From the NCBI RefSeq assembly GCF_016887565.1, contig NZ_CP069396.1:12754001-12818000 (forward strand): DNA of 64,000 bases. Reading direction: 5' to 3'. Positions 36,759 to 44,361 of the stretch are shown one piece after another. The notes beneath the pieces were generated by a model, which saw only the letters and a program-made list of their open reading frames with translations, had not been told where the DNA came from and ran no database searches. Every line of letters starts with the position of its first letter. The first letter of the stretch is position 1. This stretch comes from Archangium violaceum. Lineage in GTDB: Bacteria; Myxococcota; Myxococcia; Myxococcales; Myxococcaceae. The translations under genes were made by a program, and so were the position numbers.

Positions 36759-38599
36759 GCACCGCCACCCACCACGCCGTCGAGCTGCGTTACGCCACCG
36801 CGAGTGACGTGGACGCTGGCGCCAACACCTCGCGCGTCCTGCTGGCCCTGGAGGGTTCCCGGGGCACCGTGGGCGTGCGCGGCCGGGTGCGCGAGCCCGC
36901 CCTCTTCCGCGACGCGCTCGCCGCCACCCTCGGCATCCTCGCCAGCGACTTGCGCTACCGCGGCAAGGACCGCACCGCGTACCTCGCGTACCTGATGAAG
37001 CAGGGCAAGCGCGCCACCGCCCAAATCTGGGAGGCGCAGAAGGCCTTCCTGGAGCAGTCCCTGGAGGGCGAGAAGCAGGCGGACGCGGTGTTGGACCCCG
37101 TGCTCACCGTCGACCCCGACCAGGTGTCGCTGGAGGTGTTCTCCCGCGACGAGAGCGCCTACGCACGCCTGTCCTTCGACAACTCCCTCTTCGAGGGCCG
37201 CGAGGCCGCGCACGGCTCCACCTTCCTGGACGTCCCGGGAGACCTGCTGGCCAAGGTGGACCGGCTGCGCACCTACGTGCCGGTGTCGCTGGAGGCGCAC
37301 GTGGCGCTGCCCGCGCGCACCGCCGAGGCTCGCGCCGCGCGCAACGTGGAGGTGCCCCACGCCTGGCTGCGCGGCTTCCTCCAGGTGCAGTCCGCCGCCA
37401 CCCTGCCCGCGAGCACCTGCTCCCTGGCGGCCATTGATTTGTACAACCTGCTCTTCGCGCTGCGCACCCGGAAGGCGAAGAAGGCTCCGCGCGCGCTGCG
37501 CTTCGAGCTCGTCCCCGGCGCGCAGCCGAGGCTGGTGTTGGAGCCGTGGGAGCTGGTGCTGGAGTGCCACGGGCCGAAGTACCAGGGCAGCGCGCCCGCG
37601 GTGGTGCGCACCTTCGGGCGGCAGCGGCTGGCGGCCCTCGCGCGCCTGTTGCCCCATGCGCAGGGCGTGCGCGTGCAGATGCTCGGGCCGGGCCTGCCGG
37701 TGTTCTGGGTCATCGACCTCGGCCCGGCGACGCTGACGCTGGCCCTCACTGGCTGGACGGAGAGCGGCTGGTCCAGCGCGGCGGCCTTCGATGCGCTCAT
37801 GCCGCGCGCGGTGCCGGACGGGCTCGCGGAGAAGCTGCGCAACCGGCTGCGCAAGGAGGGCCCGCTCACCTTCGAGGCCCTGTCCTCGGGCACGGACGCG
37901 CCGAAGGACGCGGTGCGCGGGGCGTTGCAGCTCGAGTGCCTGCGCGGGCGTGTCCTCTATGACATCGCGAAGGGGACGTACCGGCCCCGCGAGCTGCTCT
38001 CCACGCCGGTGGACGAGGCCGTCATCCGCTACGGCAACGAGCGCGAGGAGCGGGCGCACCGGCTGCTGGGCGACGGTGGCGCGGGAGCGGGCGAGGTGAA
38101 GCTCACCAAGATTCACGAGGTGGTGGGCGTGGGCACGCGGCTCTCCGGAGAGGTGGTGGACCGCGAGGCGGTGCGCAGCTTCTTCCCGGGCTTCCTCCTG
38201 GACCTGGAGGGCCGGGTGCGCGAGGCGAGCTGCGGGTGTCCGCACTACCGGCGCTCGGGGCTGCGCGAGGGCCCGTGCGAGCACATGATTGCCTTGAGGC
38301 TCGCGTACGCGAGGCAGCGCGCGCAGGAGGAGGCACTGCGGCAGACGCCGAAGGGCCGGGCGCTCATCCGCGCGGAGACGCGTGCGTACGTGCGGCGCGA
38401 CGACTCGGGCCAGGAGCAGGTGTACCGGGTGTCCCTCGACGGCAAGCTGGTGTCGGTGGAGTGGGGCCCGCGCCTGGGCGAGCAGCGCCACCAGCGGCTG
38501 TGGTTCGACACGGATGGAGAGGCGCGCACGGCGTATTTCGCGCGCCTGGAGTCACTCGCGGCCGAAGGCTTCATCGACTCGGCGGGCGGAGGGGTGTAG
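36755..38599 (+). CDS. winged-helix/SWIM zinc-finger protein (WH-SWIM)
   Basis: 614 aa starting with GTG overlapping the WD40-HEAT stop (GTGA). Residues 1-330 are an unknown alpha/beta region. A winged-helix-like segment lies at about 355-425 (LRNRLRKEGPLTFEALSSGT through GRVLYDIAKGTYRPRELL). The SWIM zinc finger is C493-x-C495-x12-C508-x-H510, the classical CxCxnCxH pattern. SWIM fingers bind nucleic acids or proteins. WH-SWIM proteins are named partners of type XIII retrons. The following toxin gene starts 113 bases later. Confidence 0.85.
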   Translation: MSTATHHAVELRYATASDVDAGANTSRVLLALEGSRGTVGVRGRVREPALFRDALAATLGILASDLRYRGKDRTAYLAYLMKQGKRATAQIWEAQKAFLEQSLEGEKQADAVLDPVLTVDPDQVSLEVFSRDESAYARLSFDNSLFEGREAAHGSTFLDVPGDLLAKVDRLRTYVPVSLEAHVALPARTAEARAARNVEVPHAWLRGFLQVQSAATLPASTCSLAAIDLYNLLFALRTRKAKKAPRALRFELVPGAQPRLVLEPWELVLECHGPKYQGSAPAVVRTFGRQRLAALARLLPHAQGVRVQMLGPGLPVFWVIDLGPATLTLALTGWTESGWSSAAAFDALMPRAVPDGLAEKLRNRLRKEGPLTFEALSSGTDAPKDAVRGALQLECLRGRVLYDIAKGTYRPRELLSTPVDEAVIRYGNEREERAHRLLGDGGAGAGEVKLTKIHEVVGVGTRLSGEVVDREAVRSFFPGFLLDLEGRVREASCGCPHYRRSGLREGPCEHMIALRLAYARQRAQEEALRQTPKGRALIRAETRAYVRRDDSGQEQVYRVSLDGKLVSVEWGPRLGEQRHQRLWFDTDGEARTAYFARLESLAAEGFIDSAGGGV

Positions 38600-38712
38600 C
38601 CAGCGCTGGGGCTGGTGCCGAGCGAGGCTGCCTGCCGGTTGGACACCGTCCGGGGTTCCGGGGAGGGGGCAGAGATTTGACAAGCCCTCCCCGTGCATAA
38701 TCCGCCGGGTCC

Positions 38713-40692
38713 ATGTCCAGCATCGAGTACCGAGTCCAATCAGGCGACACCCTGTCGGCGATTGCCCGGCGCTACAGCGTCACGATGGACGCGCTGGCCC
38801 AGCTCAACCACATCAGCGACATCAACCACATCCGCGCCGGGCAGGTGCTGCGGATCCCCAAGGCGAGTTCCTCCCCGAAACCTCCCCCACAGCCCAGAAG
38901 CCACAGGGTCCTCGCGACTGACACCCTGTCGGGGATTGCCCAGCGCCACAAGGTCTCCGAGGAGGAGCTCGCCGAGGCCAATGGCCTCACCCGCCCCTAC
39001 CGTCTCGTCATCGGGCAGGTGCTGACGCTCCCGATAACGAATCCCTCCCCCGCTCCAACCAGCCACAAGCCCGCCAGCACCGCCCAGCTCGCCAACACCA
39101 CTCCGGGCAACACCCCAGTCAGCAAGAAGGTCCGCCAGAAATCTCCGTTCGAGCGGAGCAAGGCGATCGGCAGCCTCGGCCGCGTCTCCAACGCCGATGG
39201 GGTGAACCTGCGCGAGCACCCCGACAGCAAAGCGCCCATCAAGAAGCGCCTCGCCTTCAACACCCGGGTCTTCGCCGGCAACGAGTTCCCCGGCGACTGG
39301 TACTTCGTCACGCTCGAAGACGGGAGCTTCGGCTACGTCTACACGAAGTACGTCATGCTCCATCCCCCCGAGCCCGGGGCGATCCTCCACAAGATCGAGC
39401 CTGGCGAGAGCGCCCTACAGATCGTCAAGCAGTACTACAAGGGCAGTGCCATCTCCTGGGGCCAGGACGAGCGCTACTACGTCAACGTCCTCGTCGAGGC
39501 GAACAAGACCAAGGCGCTCACCGGCATCTACAAACCCAGCGCGGGCGCGGACTGGAGCCAGACGCGGACGCGCGAGGGCTACTTCATCTGGATTCCCAGC
39601 CTGACCTTCGCCAAGAGCCTTCGCGACAAGGTCGGCTCGGGCTCCATCAGCTACAACCTGTGGAAGGACGTCCGCCGAGCCGCCATCGCCATCGGCGAGT
39701 ACCACCTGGGAGCCGCGGCGTTCTACGCGGGAATCATCCACGGAGCCCTCGAATCGCTCTGGGATCTGGTCGCCGGGGTCATCGACCTCGTGGAGATGGT
39801 CTGGAAGTTCCTCGTGAGCCTCCTCACGGGCGAGCTCTTCTCGGATGCGAAGGGCCTGTGGGAGGCCCTCAAGGCGCTGAAGCTCGATGAGCTGGTGAAG
39901 TCGGGCCTCGAGAAGTTCCTCGCCCGGTGGAACGATCCGGATCTGCTGCGCCGATGGCTGTTCCGCGGCTGGCTGGTCGGCTACGCGGTTCTCGAACTCC
40001 TGATGGAGATCTTCACTGGCGGCGCCGCCCTCGTGAAGTGGGTGGGCAAGGCCGGGAAGCTCAGCAAGCTGCTCACGAAGTTCCCCAAGGTCCAGGGCGT
40101 CCTGGAGAAGGCAAAGGGGATCGCGAAGTCCCTCCCCGCAGACCTCAAGAAGAAGCTCACCAAGACGGTGACCGAGTCCGCGGAGCAGTCGGCGGACCTC
40201 CGGAAAGCGGATGGGCCGGTGGGCCCGGCGCGAAAGGTCGATGACGTCGACGACGCCCCCAAGGTGGACCCCAAGAAGCAGGAGCCCGAGTCCACCCTCG
40301 CCCAGCTCAGGGCGCGCTTCACGGAACTCGCCAGGGATCCTGCCCACAACGGGAAGATCTCCTCGAAGACGATCAATGAGGCCAAGGTGGGCCTCAAGCT
40401 GGAGAAGTCGGGCAAGCTCAAGGGCCCCATCACCCGCGACCCCAACCCCGCGGGCGCCGAGTTCATCGACGCGGACGGCATCAAGTGGGACGTGAAGTCC
40501 TTCCGGTCGGACTTCCCGCCCAAGAAGGGCGGCTTCAAGCTCGAGCGCGACCTCGAGAAGATCAAGTCCGAGCTCGCCGAGGGAGAGAACGTCATCATCG
40601 ACACCCAGAAGATGAGCCCGCAGCACGTGGCGGATCTGAAGAAGGCCCTCTCGGAGGCGAGCCTGCTGGACCGGATCCTCTGGTACCCTTGA
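38713..40692 (+). CDS. LysM/SH3 polymorphic toxin with C-terminal nuclease domain
   Basis: 659 aa without a signal peptide. Two LysM peptidoglycan-binding modules (EYRVQSGDTLSAIARRYSVT and HRVLATDTLSGIAQRHKVSE) lead a Ser/Pro linker. An SH3b-like region with VNLREHPDSKAPIKKRL follows near 155-215. Residues about 340-460 contain hydrophobic helices that could carry the toxin across a membrane. The last 110 residues (NEAKVGLKLEKSG, AEFIDADGIKWDVKSFRSDF, ENVIIDTQKM) resemble CdiA-type PD-(D/E)XK nuclease toxins, with Glu, Asp and D-V-K in order. The pentapeptide gene follows after 29 bases as likely immunity. Confidence 0.8.
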   Translation: MSSIEYRVQSGDTLSAIARRYSVTMDALAQLNHISDINHIRAGQVLRIPKASSSPKPPPQPRSHRVLATDTLSGIAQRHKVSEEELAEANGLTRPYRLVIGQVLTLPITNPSPAPTSHKPASTAQLANTTPGNTPVSKKVRQKSPFERSKAIGSLGRVSNADGVNLREHPDSKAPIKKRLAFNTRVFAGNEFPGDWYFVTLEDGSFGYVYTKYVMLHPPEPGAILHKIEPGESALQIVKQYYKGSAISWGQDERYYVNVLVEANKTKALTGIYKPSAGADWSQTRTREGYFIWIPSLTFAKSLRDKVGSGSISYNLWKDVRRAAIAIGEYHLGAAAFYAGIIHGALESLWDLVAGVIDLVEMVWKFLVSLLTGELFSDAKGLWEALKALKLDELVKSGLEKFLARWNDPDLLRRWLFRGWLVGYAVLELLMEIFTGGAALVKWVGKAGKLSKLLTKFPKVQGVLEKAKGIAKSLPADLKKKLTKTVTESAEQSADLRKADGPVGPARKVDDVDDAPKVDPKKQEPESTLAQLRARFTELARDPAHNGKISSKTINEAKVGLKLEKSGKLKGPITRDPNPAGAEFIDADGIKWDVKSFRSDFPPKKGGFKLERDLEKIKSELAEGENVIIDTQKMSPQHVADLKKALSEASLLDRILWYP

Positions 40693-40721
40693 GCGGTATC
40701 CCTCGAGAGGCATGCACGGAC

Positions 40722-41324
40722 ATGGACAAAGGCATCGCGAATCGGCTGGCACTCCATAAGGTGTGGGTCGACTCACAGGGAGAGCGCGGCACCCAGCTGT
40801 CCCTGGAGGACGCGGACTTCACCCAGGCGAGCCTCCCCGCCCAGGTGCTCACGGATGCCGAACTGCCGGGGGCCCGCTTCACGGAAAGCACGCTGACGAA
40901 GGCGGACTTCTTCGGCGCCAACCTGGCCTCCGCCTCGTTCGATCGCGCCGACCTGTCGGGCGCCCAGCTGGGCAAGGCCAACCTGGACTACGCCTCGTTG
41001 AAGAAGGCAGTGCTGAAGAAGGCCCAGGCCATCAAGGCCAGCTTCTGCGAGGCGGATCTGGAAGGGTCGGACCTGACGGGAGCGGACCTACGGCGAGCCC
41101 AGTTCCTGGAGGCCAACCTCGAGTCCTGCATCCTCCGGGATGTCCAGCTGGAGGGAGCATTGCTGAATGGAGCCCGGGTGCGCGGGGTGGACCTGCGCGG
41201 CGCCCAGGGCCTGTCGTCCCTCCAAGTGACGTGGCTCAACCTCGGCAGCGGCGAGGCGCCCGTCCGGATCGAGGGCGCCGCGCTGAAGCAATGGCTGACG
41301 AAGGCCGCGAGCAAGGCTCCCTGA
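40722..41324 (+). CDS. pentapeptide-repeat protein, probable immunity to the LysM toxin
   Basis: 200 aa. From about residue 27 the sequence follows the A(D/N)Lxx pattern: TKADFFGANLASASFDRADL and GANL/GADL steps continue to about residue 155, forming a right-handed quadrilateral beta-helix. The C-terminus is a short globular end (RIEGAALKQWLTKAAS). Such proteins can mimic DNA or bind enzymes. Directly behind a nuclease toxin gene the simplest reading is an immunity protein, possibly a DNA mimic. GAGAGG lies 11 bases before the ATG. Confidence 0.72.
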   Translation: MDKGIANRLALHKVWVDSQGERGTQLSLEDADFTQASLPAQVLTDAELPGARFTESTLTKADFFGANLASASFDRADLSGAQLGKANLDYASLKKAVLKKAQAIKASFCEADLEGSDLTGADLRRAQFLEANLESCILRDVQLEGALLNGARVRGVDLRGAQGLSSLQVTWLNLGSGEAPVRIEGAALKQWLTKAASKAP

Positions 41325-41361
41325 GAGACTCCTGCGAGCTGGGATGGAGGAGGCCCTCAGG

Positions 41362-41409
41362 GGCGGGAATCGCTCCCGCCATTCCAGTGCTCGTGTAGCA
41401 CGACACTGG
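41362..41409. terminator. two adjacent hairpins between toxin pair and retron
   Basis: First stem GGCGGGA/TCCCGCC (41362-41368 with 41374-41380, five-base loop). Second stem CCAGTG-C-TCGTG paired with CACGA-CACTGG (41384-41409, 11 bp with one bulged C and a three-base loop). They lie 38-85 bases after the pentapeptide stop and probably end that transcript. A further 7-bp hairpin GAAGACA/TGTCTTC is at 41595-41612. No gene is supported in 41325-41683. Confidence 0.45.
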
Positions 41410-41683
41410 AGGCCACCATCGCCACTCCCGCACAGGCTTCACGTGTTCCCCCACTTGAATCGTGTTCGCCGGGGCGCTGGGCAACATCCGCGCCACACGG
41501 GCCGTCGCTCTGCATTTCGAACAGGCCCCCAGGGGATGGGGCTCCGGCGAGGCCTCGGCGCACGACAGGAATGTCAGGGCACTTCGGCCCCGAGGAAGAC
41601 AAACGTGTCTTCTGCCCACGGGATGGTGTAGAAATCCCAACAGGAGGGGCGGACGCGACGAAGCACAGCAGACGCGCCAGGTA

Positions 41684-41966
41684 GCGCGAGTGGTCGAGAG
41701 AGGTCCTAAACCGCATCAGCCTCGGCGCCTCGAGCGCGGGAGCGGCGCTGCGCCGCTCTGGATGCAATGCAGGACACTCTCCGCAAGGTAGCCTGTTCTT
41801 GGCTCTCTCCCGGTAGAGGGGTCTAGGCCCCCCGGGGAGCTGAGCCAACGACGCAACCGCCGTTTCCCCAGGGGGCCTAGACCCCTCTACCGGGGAGAGC
41901 CGGTGAGGCTACCGTGCCCCAGGTGAGCAGGTGGTGCCTTTCAGGGCCTCCCTCGACCGCTCGCGC
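41684..41966 (+). ncRNA. retron msr-msd RNA, Mx162-like
   Basis: The template RNA for multicopy single-stranded DNA. Repeat a1 (41684-41707) pairs with a2 (41943-41966): 21 of 24 positions are Watson-Crick, two more G-U in RNA. After a1 comes CATCAGCC, with G41719 as the likely 2',5' branch point. The msr part has small stems CTCG/CGAG (41721-41734) and AGCGGCG/CGCCGCT (41741-41757). The msd part, roughly 41781-41942, is about 162 bases, matching the size of Mx162 msDNA. The RT gene begins 45 bases after a2. Exact ends need mapping. Confidence 0.85.
41787..41913. repeat. long inverted repeat forming the msd hairpin
   Basis: The main arms 41801-41832 and 41871-41901 pair over 31 bp with a single bulged base. 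GGTAGCCT (41787-41794) and AGGCTACC (41906-41913) add eight more pairs outside a small internal loop, and GGGGA/TCCCC extends the stem inwards. This would give the stable duplex stem of the msDNA. Confidence 0.9.
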
Positions 41967-42010
41967 CGCCCCGTCCCGATGAAGCCTCCTCGCCATTCCG
42001 AGGTGCTGTG

Positions 42011-43435
42011 ATGACCGCGAAGCTCGAGACATTCGTCCCCGCCGCGGCCCCGGTGGTCGTCCCCACCCCCGCCCCCGTGCCCGCCTCGCCCAACGTGGTC
42101 GCCCAGCGCGAGGTGCGTCAGCGCGAGGAGCAGGCGCGGCTCGCCCGCTGGAAGGCAATCGAAGAGGCCGGCGGCCAGGAGGCCTGGGTCGAGGCCGAGC
42201 TGAAGGCCAAGGGGCTCGCGCCCGAGCACGAGGATCCGAGCGGACTCTCCGAAAAGGAGAAGTCGGCCTGGAAGGAGAAGAAGAAGGCCGAGGCCGCCGA
42301 GCGCCGCGTGTTGAAGCGTCTGGCGTGGGAGGCGTGGCGCACCGCGCACATCGACCACCTGGGCGCGGGGGTGCACTGGGAAGAGGCCGGGGGTCCGGAC
42401 AAGTTCGACCTGAAGGACCGGGAGGAGCGGGCCAAGGCCAACGGGCTGCCGGAGCTGGAGTCGGCGCAGACGCTGGCGAAGGCGCTCGGGCTGAGCGTGG
42501 CGAGGCTGCGCTGGTTCGCCTACCACCGCGAGGTGGACACGGGGACGCACTACCGCAGCTGGGAGATTCCCAAGCGGGACGGTGGGAAGCGGACCATCAC
42601 CTCGCCGAAGAAGGAGCTGAAGGAGGCGCAGCGCTGGGTGCTCTCGAACGTCATCGAGCGGCTGCCGGTGCACGGGGCGGCGCACGGCTTCGTGGCGGGG
42701 CGCTCCATCGTCACCAACGCGCTGGCGCACAAGGGCGCGGACGTGGTGGTGAAGATGGACATCAAGGACTTCTTCCCCTCGGTGACGTGGCCGCGGGTGA
42801 AGGGGCTCTTGCGCAAGGGCGGGCTGGCGGAGAACACGGCGACGCTGCTGGCGCTGATGGCCACGGAGGCGCCTCGCGAGGTGGTGCAGTTCCGAGGCAA
42901 GACGCTGTACGTGGCGAAGGGGCCGCGCGCGCTGCCGCAGGGAGCGCCGACGTCGCCGGGAATCACCAACGCGCTATGCCTGCGCTTGGACAAGCGGCTG
43001 TCGGCGCTGTCGAGGCGGCTGGGCTTCGTCTACACGCGCTACGCGGATGACATGACGTTCTCCTGGCGCAAGAGCAAGGCGAAGCCAGAGGCGCCGGTGG
43101 CGGTGCTGGTCGCGCGCACGGAGCGGGTGCTTCAAGCCGAGGGCTTCCGGGTACACCCGGACAAGACGCGCGTGATGAAGCCGGGCAACCGGCAGGTGGT
43201 GACGGGGCTGGTGGTGAACGAGGCCCCGAAGGGTCAGCCGGGCGCCCGGGTGCCGCGCGAGGTGGTGCGCCAGCTGCGAGCGGCGCTGCACAACCGCGAG
43301 AAGGGCAAGCCGGGCAAGGAAGGCGAGACGCTCGAGCAGCTCAAGGGCATGGCCGCCTTCATCCACATGACGGACCCGGCCAAGGGCCGCGCCTTCCTGG
43401 AGCGCCTCTCCGCCCTGGAGAAGCGCGAGGCCTGA
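42011..43435 (+). CDS. ret: retron reverse transcriptase, Mx162/Sa163 type
   Basis: 474 aa that makes branched msDNA from the adjacent msr-msd RNA. The start is the ATG of MTAKLETFVPAA, preceded by GAGGTG. A 130-residue charged N-terminal extension, typical of myxobacterial retron RTs, precedes the polymerase. RT motifs: IPKRDGGKRTITSPKKELK, VVKMDIKDFFPS (first metal Asp), ALPQGAPTSPGITN, and YTRYADDMTF with Y344-A-D-D347. The retron hallmarks NALAH (NAxxH) and VVTGLVVN (VTG) are present. It closely resembles the M. xanthus Mx162 RT as I remember it. There are no group II intron maturase features. Confidence 0.95.
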   Translation: MTAKLETFVPAAAPVVVPTPAPVPASPNVVAQREVRQREEQARLARWKAIEEAGGQEAWVEAELKAKGLAPEHEDPSGLSEKEKSAWKEKKKAEAAERRVLKRLAWEAWRTAHIDHLGAGVHWEEAGGPDKFDLKDREERAKANGLPELESAQTLAKALGLSVARLRWFAYHREVDTGTHYRSWEIPKRDGGKRTITSPKKELKEAQRWVLSNVIERLPVHGAAHGFVAGRSIVTNALAHKGADVVVKMDIKDFFPSVTWPRVKGLLRKGGLAENTATLLALMATEAPREVVQFRGKTLYVAKGPRALPQGAPTSPGITNALCLRLDKRLSALSRRLGFVYTRYADDMTFSWRKSKAKPEAPVAVLVARTERVLQAEGFRVHPDKTRVMKPGNRQVVTGLVVNEAPKGQPGARVPREVVRQLRAALHNREKGKPGKEGETLEQLKGMAAFIHMTDPAKGRAFLERLSALEKREA

Positions 43436-43442
43436 CGGTCTC

Positions 43443-43580
43443 TCAGGGCGTGGCGTCCAGCGCGAGCTCCACGCCCTCGGGCTTCTCGGTGACCACGAAC
43501 CCGCTGGCCCGCGCCCGCTGGAGCGTGAGCTGGTAGATCGCCGCGAGCGCCGGCTCCTTCCCGGCCCGCTCCTTGAGCAT
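43443..43580 (-). CDS. very small hypothetical protein
   Basis: A 45-codon frame starting MLKERAGKEPALAAIYQLTL and ending LALDATP. Its ATG directly adjoins the TAG stop of the small membrane protein at 43581, and its stop is 7 bases from the end of the convergent RT gene. Codon bias fits a real gene, but it is too short to be sure. Confidence 0.35.
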   Translation of the reverse strand: MLKERAGKEPALAAIYQLTLQRARASGFVVTEKPEGVELALDATP

Positions 43581-43835
43581 CTACTCCCTCGCCTCCCTCC
43601 GCACGAACCACGTCCCCGCGAGCGCGACTCCCGTGGCCAGCAGCGCTCCCGCCCAGGGCCAGGGCCGTGAAAGGCCTCCCACTCGCGAGGCCGAACCCCA
43701 TCCACGCTGCGGCTTCACGCTCGCCGTCGCGGGCGCCTCGCCGGCTCGGGCCAGCACCGTGAAGGCTCGGGCCATGCCGAGCAGCACGCCGATGTACGCC
43801 ACCACGGACAGGAATTGGACTCCCAGCGCCCTCAT
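43581..43835 (-). CDS. small two-helix membrane protein
   Basis: An 84-aa protein with hydrophobic helices at about 8-29 (FLSVVAYIGVLLGMARAFTV) and 61-77 (WAGALLATGVALAGTWFV), joined by a polar Arg/Ser/Pro loop. It might be an inner-membrane accessory protein. It lies antisense to the 5' part of a longer plus-strand frame, and the hydrophobic pattern argues this strand is the coding one here. Function unknown. Confidence 0.45.
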   Translation of the reverse strand: MRALGVQFLSVVAYIGVLLGMARAFTVLARAGEAPATASVKPQRGWGSASRVGGLSRPWPWAGALLATGVALAGTWFVRREARE

Positions 43836-44340
43836 CAGCTTCGTGGCGTATGGCTACAGGGTGGAGCCCGGGGACCGGGCGAAGTGCCCCCGGGTCGCGG
43901 CCCTGCTCCAGCTCCGTCTCATGAAGGAGCTCCACATCGAGGAGCCCATGGTGACGGGGATGGAAGTGCGGTGCATGTCGCTGCGCGGGAACACCTTCCT
44001 GCTGGCGCTGGCCTACAGCGCGTCACTGGACGCGAGCACGCTGCCGGACCGGCTGCAGCACGCCTTCTCCCGGGTGGCGAAGCAGCCAGCGACGGCCGCG
44101 GAGGAGAAGCTCATGGACCGGCACCTGAAGCAGGCGCTCGCGCAGCAGGAAGAGGACGACCTGGAGCGCGGCATCGAGCTGGCTCGCGAGGTGGCCCAAC
44201 CCCGCTCGGGACCCCTGGACCCCTCGCTGCTGTTGAGCCCGCCCACGCGCCTGCCTCGCGGGGCCGTACAGGACTTCGCGCGCCGCACCTTCACCCCCGA
44301 GCGTCAGGTGATGGTGAACTTCTCCCCCTTCGCCGGCTGA
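43792..44340 (+). pseudogene. C-terminal M16-peptidase-like domain, apparently 5'-truncated
   Basis: About 182 codons. The segment from RVAALLQLRLMKELHIEEP through FLLALAYSASLDASTLPDRL and ending GAVQDFARRTFTPERQVMVN follows the layout of the non-catalytic C-terminal half of M16 metallopeptidases. No HxxEH zinc-binding half is present. Upstream, the frame is antisense to a small membrane gene. No ribosome site is clear at the candidate ATGs (43774, 43792). It could be a relic of a deleted peptidase gene or a stand-alone M16_C-like protein. Confidence 0.4.
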
Positions 44341-44361
44341 GGCGCACGGCCGGCCTCGCCC

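Noticed and set aside
38677-38701. TTGACA plus CATAAT before the LysM toxin gene as a promoter
   Set aside because: Both boxes look good but the spacer is only 13 bases, too short for a sigma-70 promoter.
42011-43435. Reverse transcriptase as group II intron or diversity-generating element
   Set aside because: No maturase domain, intron RNA domains V/VI or template/variable repeat pair; NAxxH, VTG and msr-msd identify a retron.
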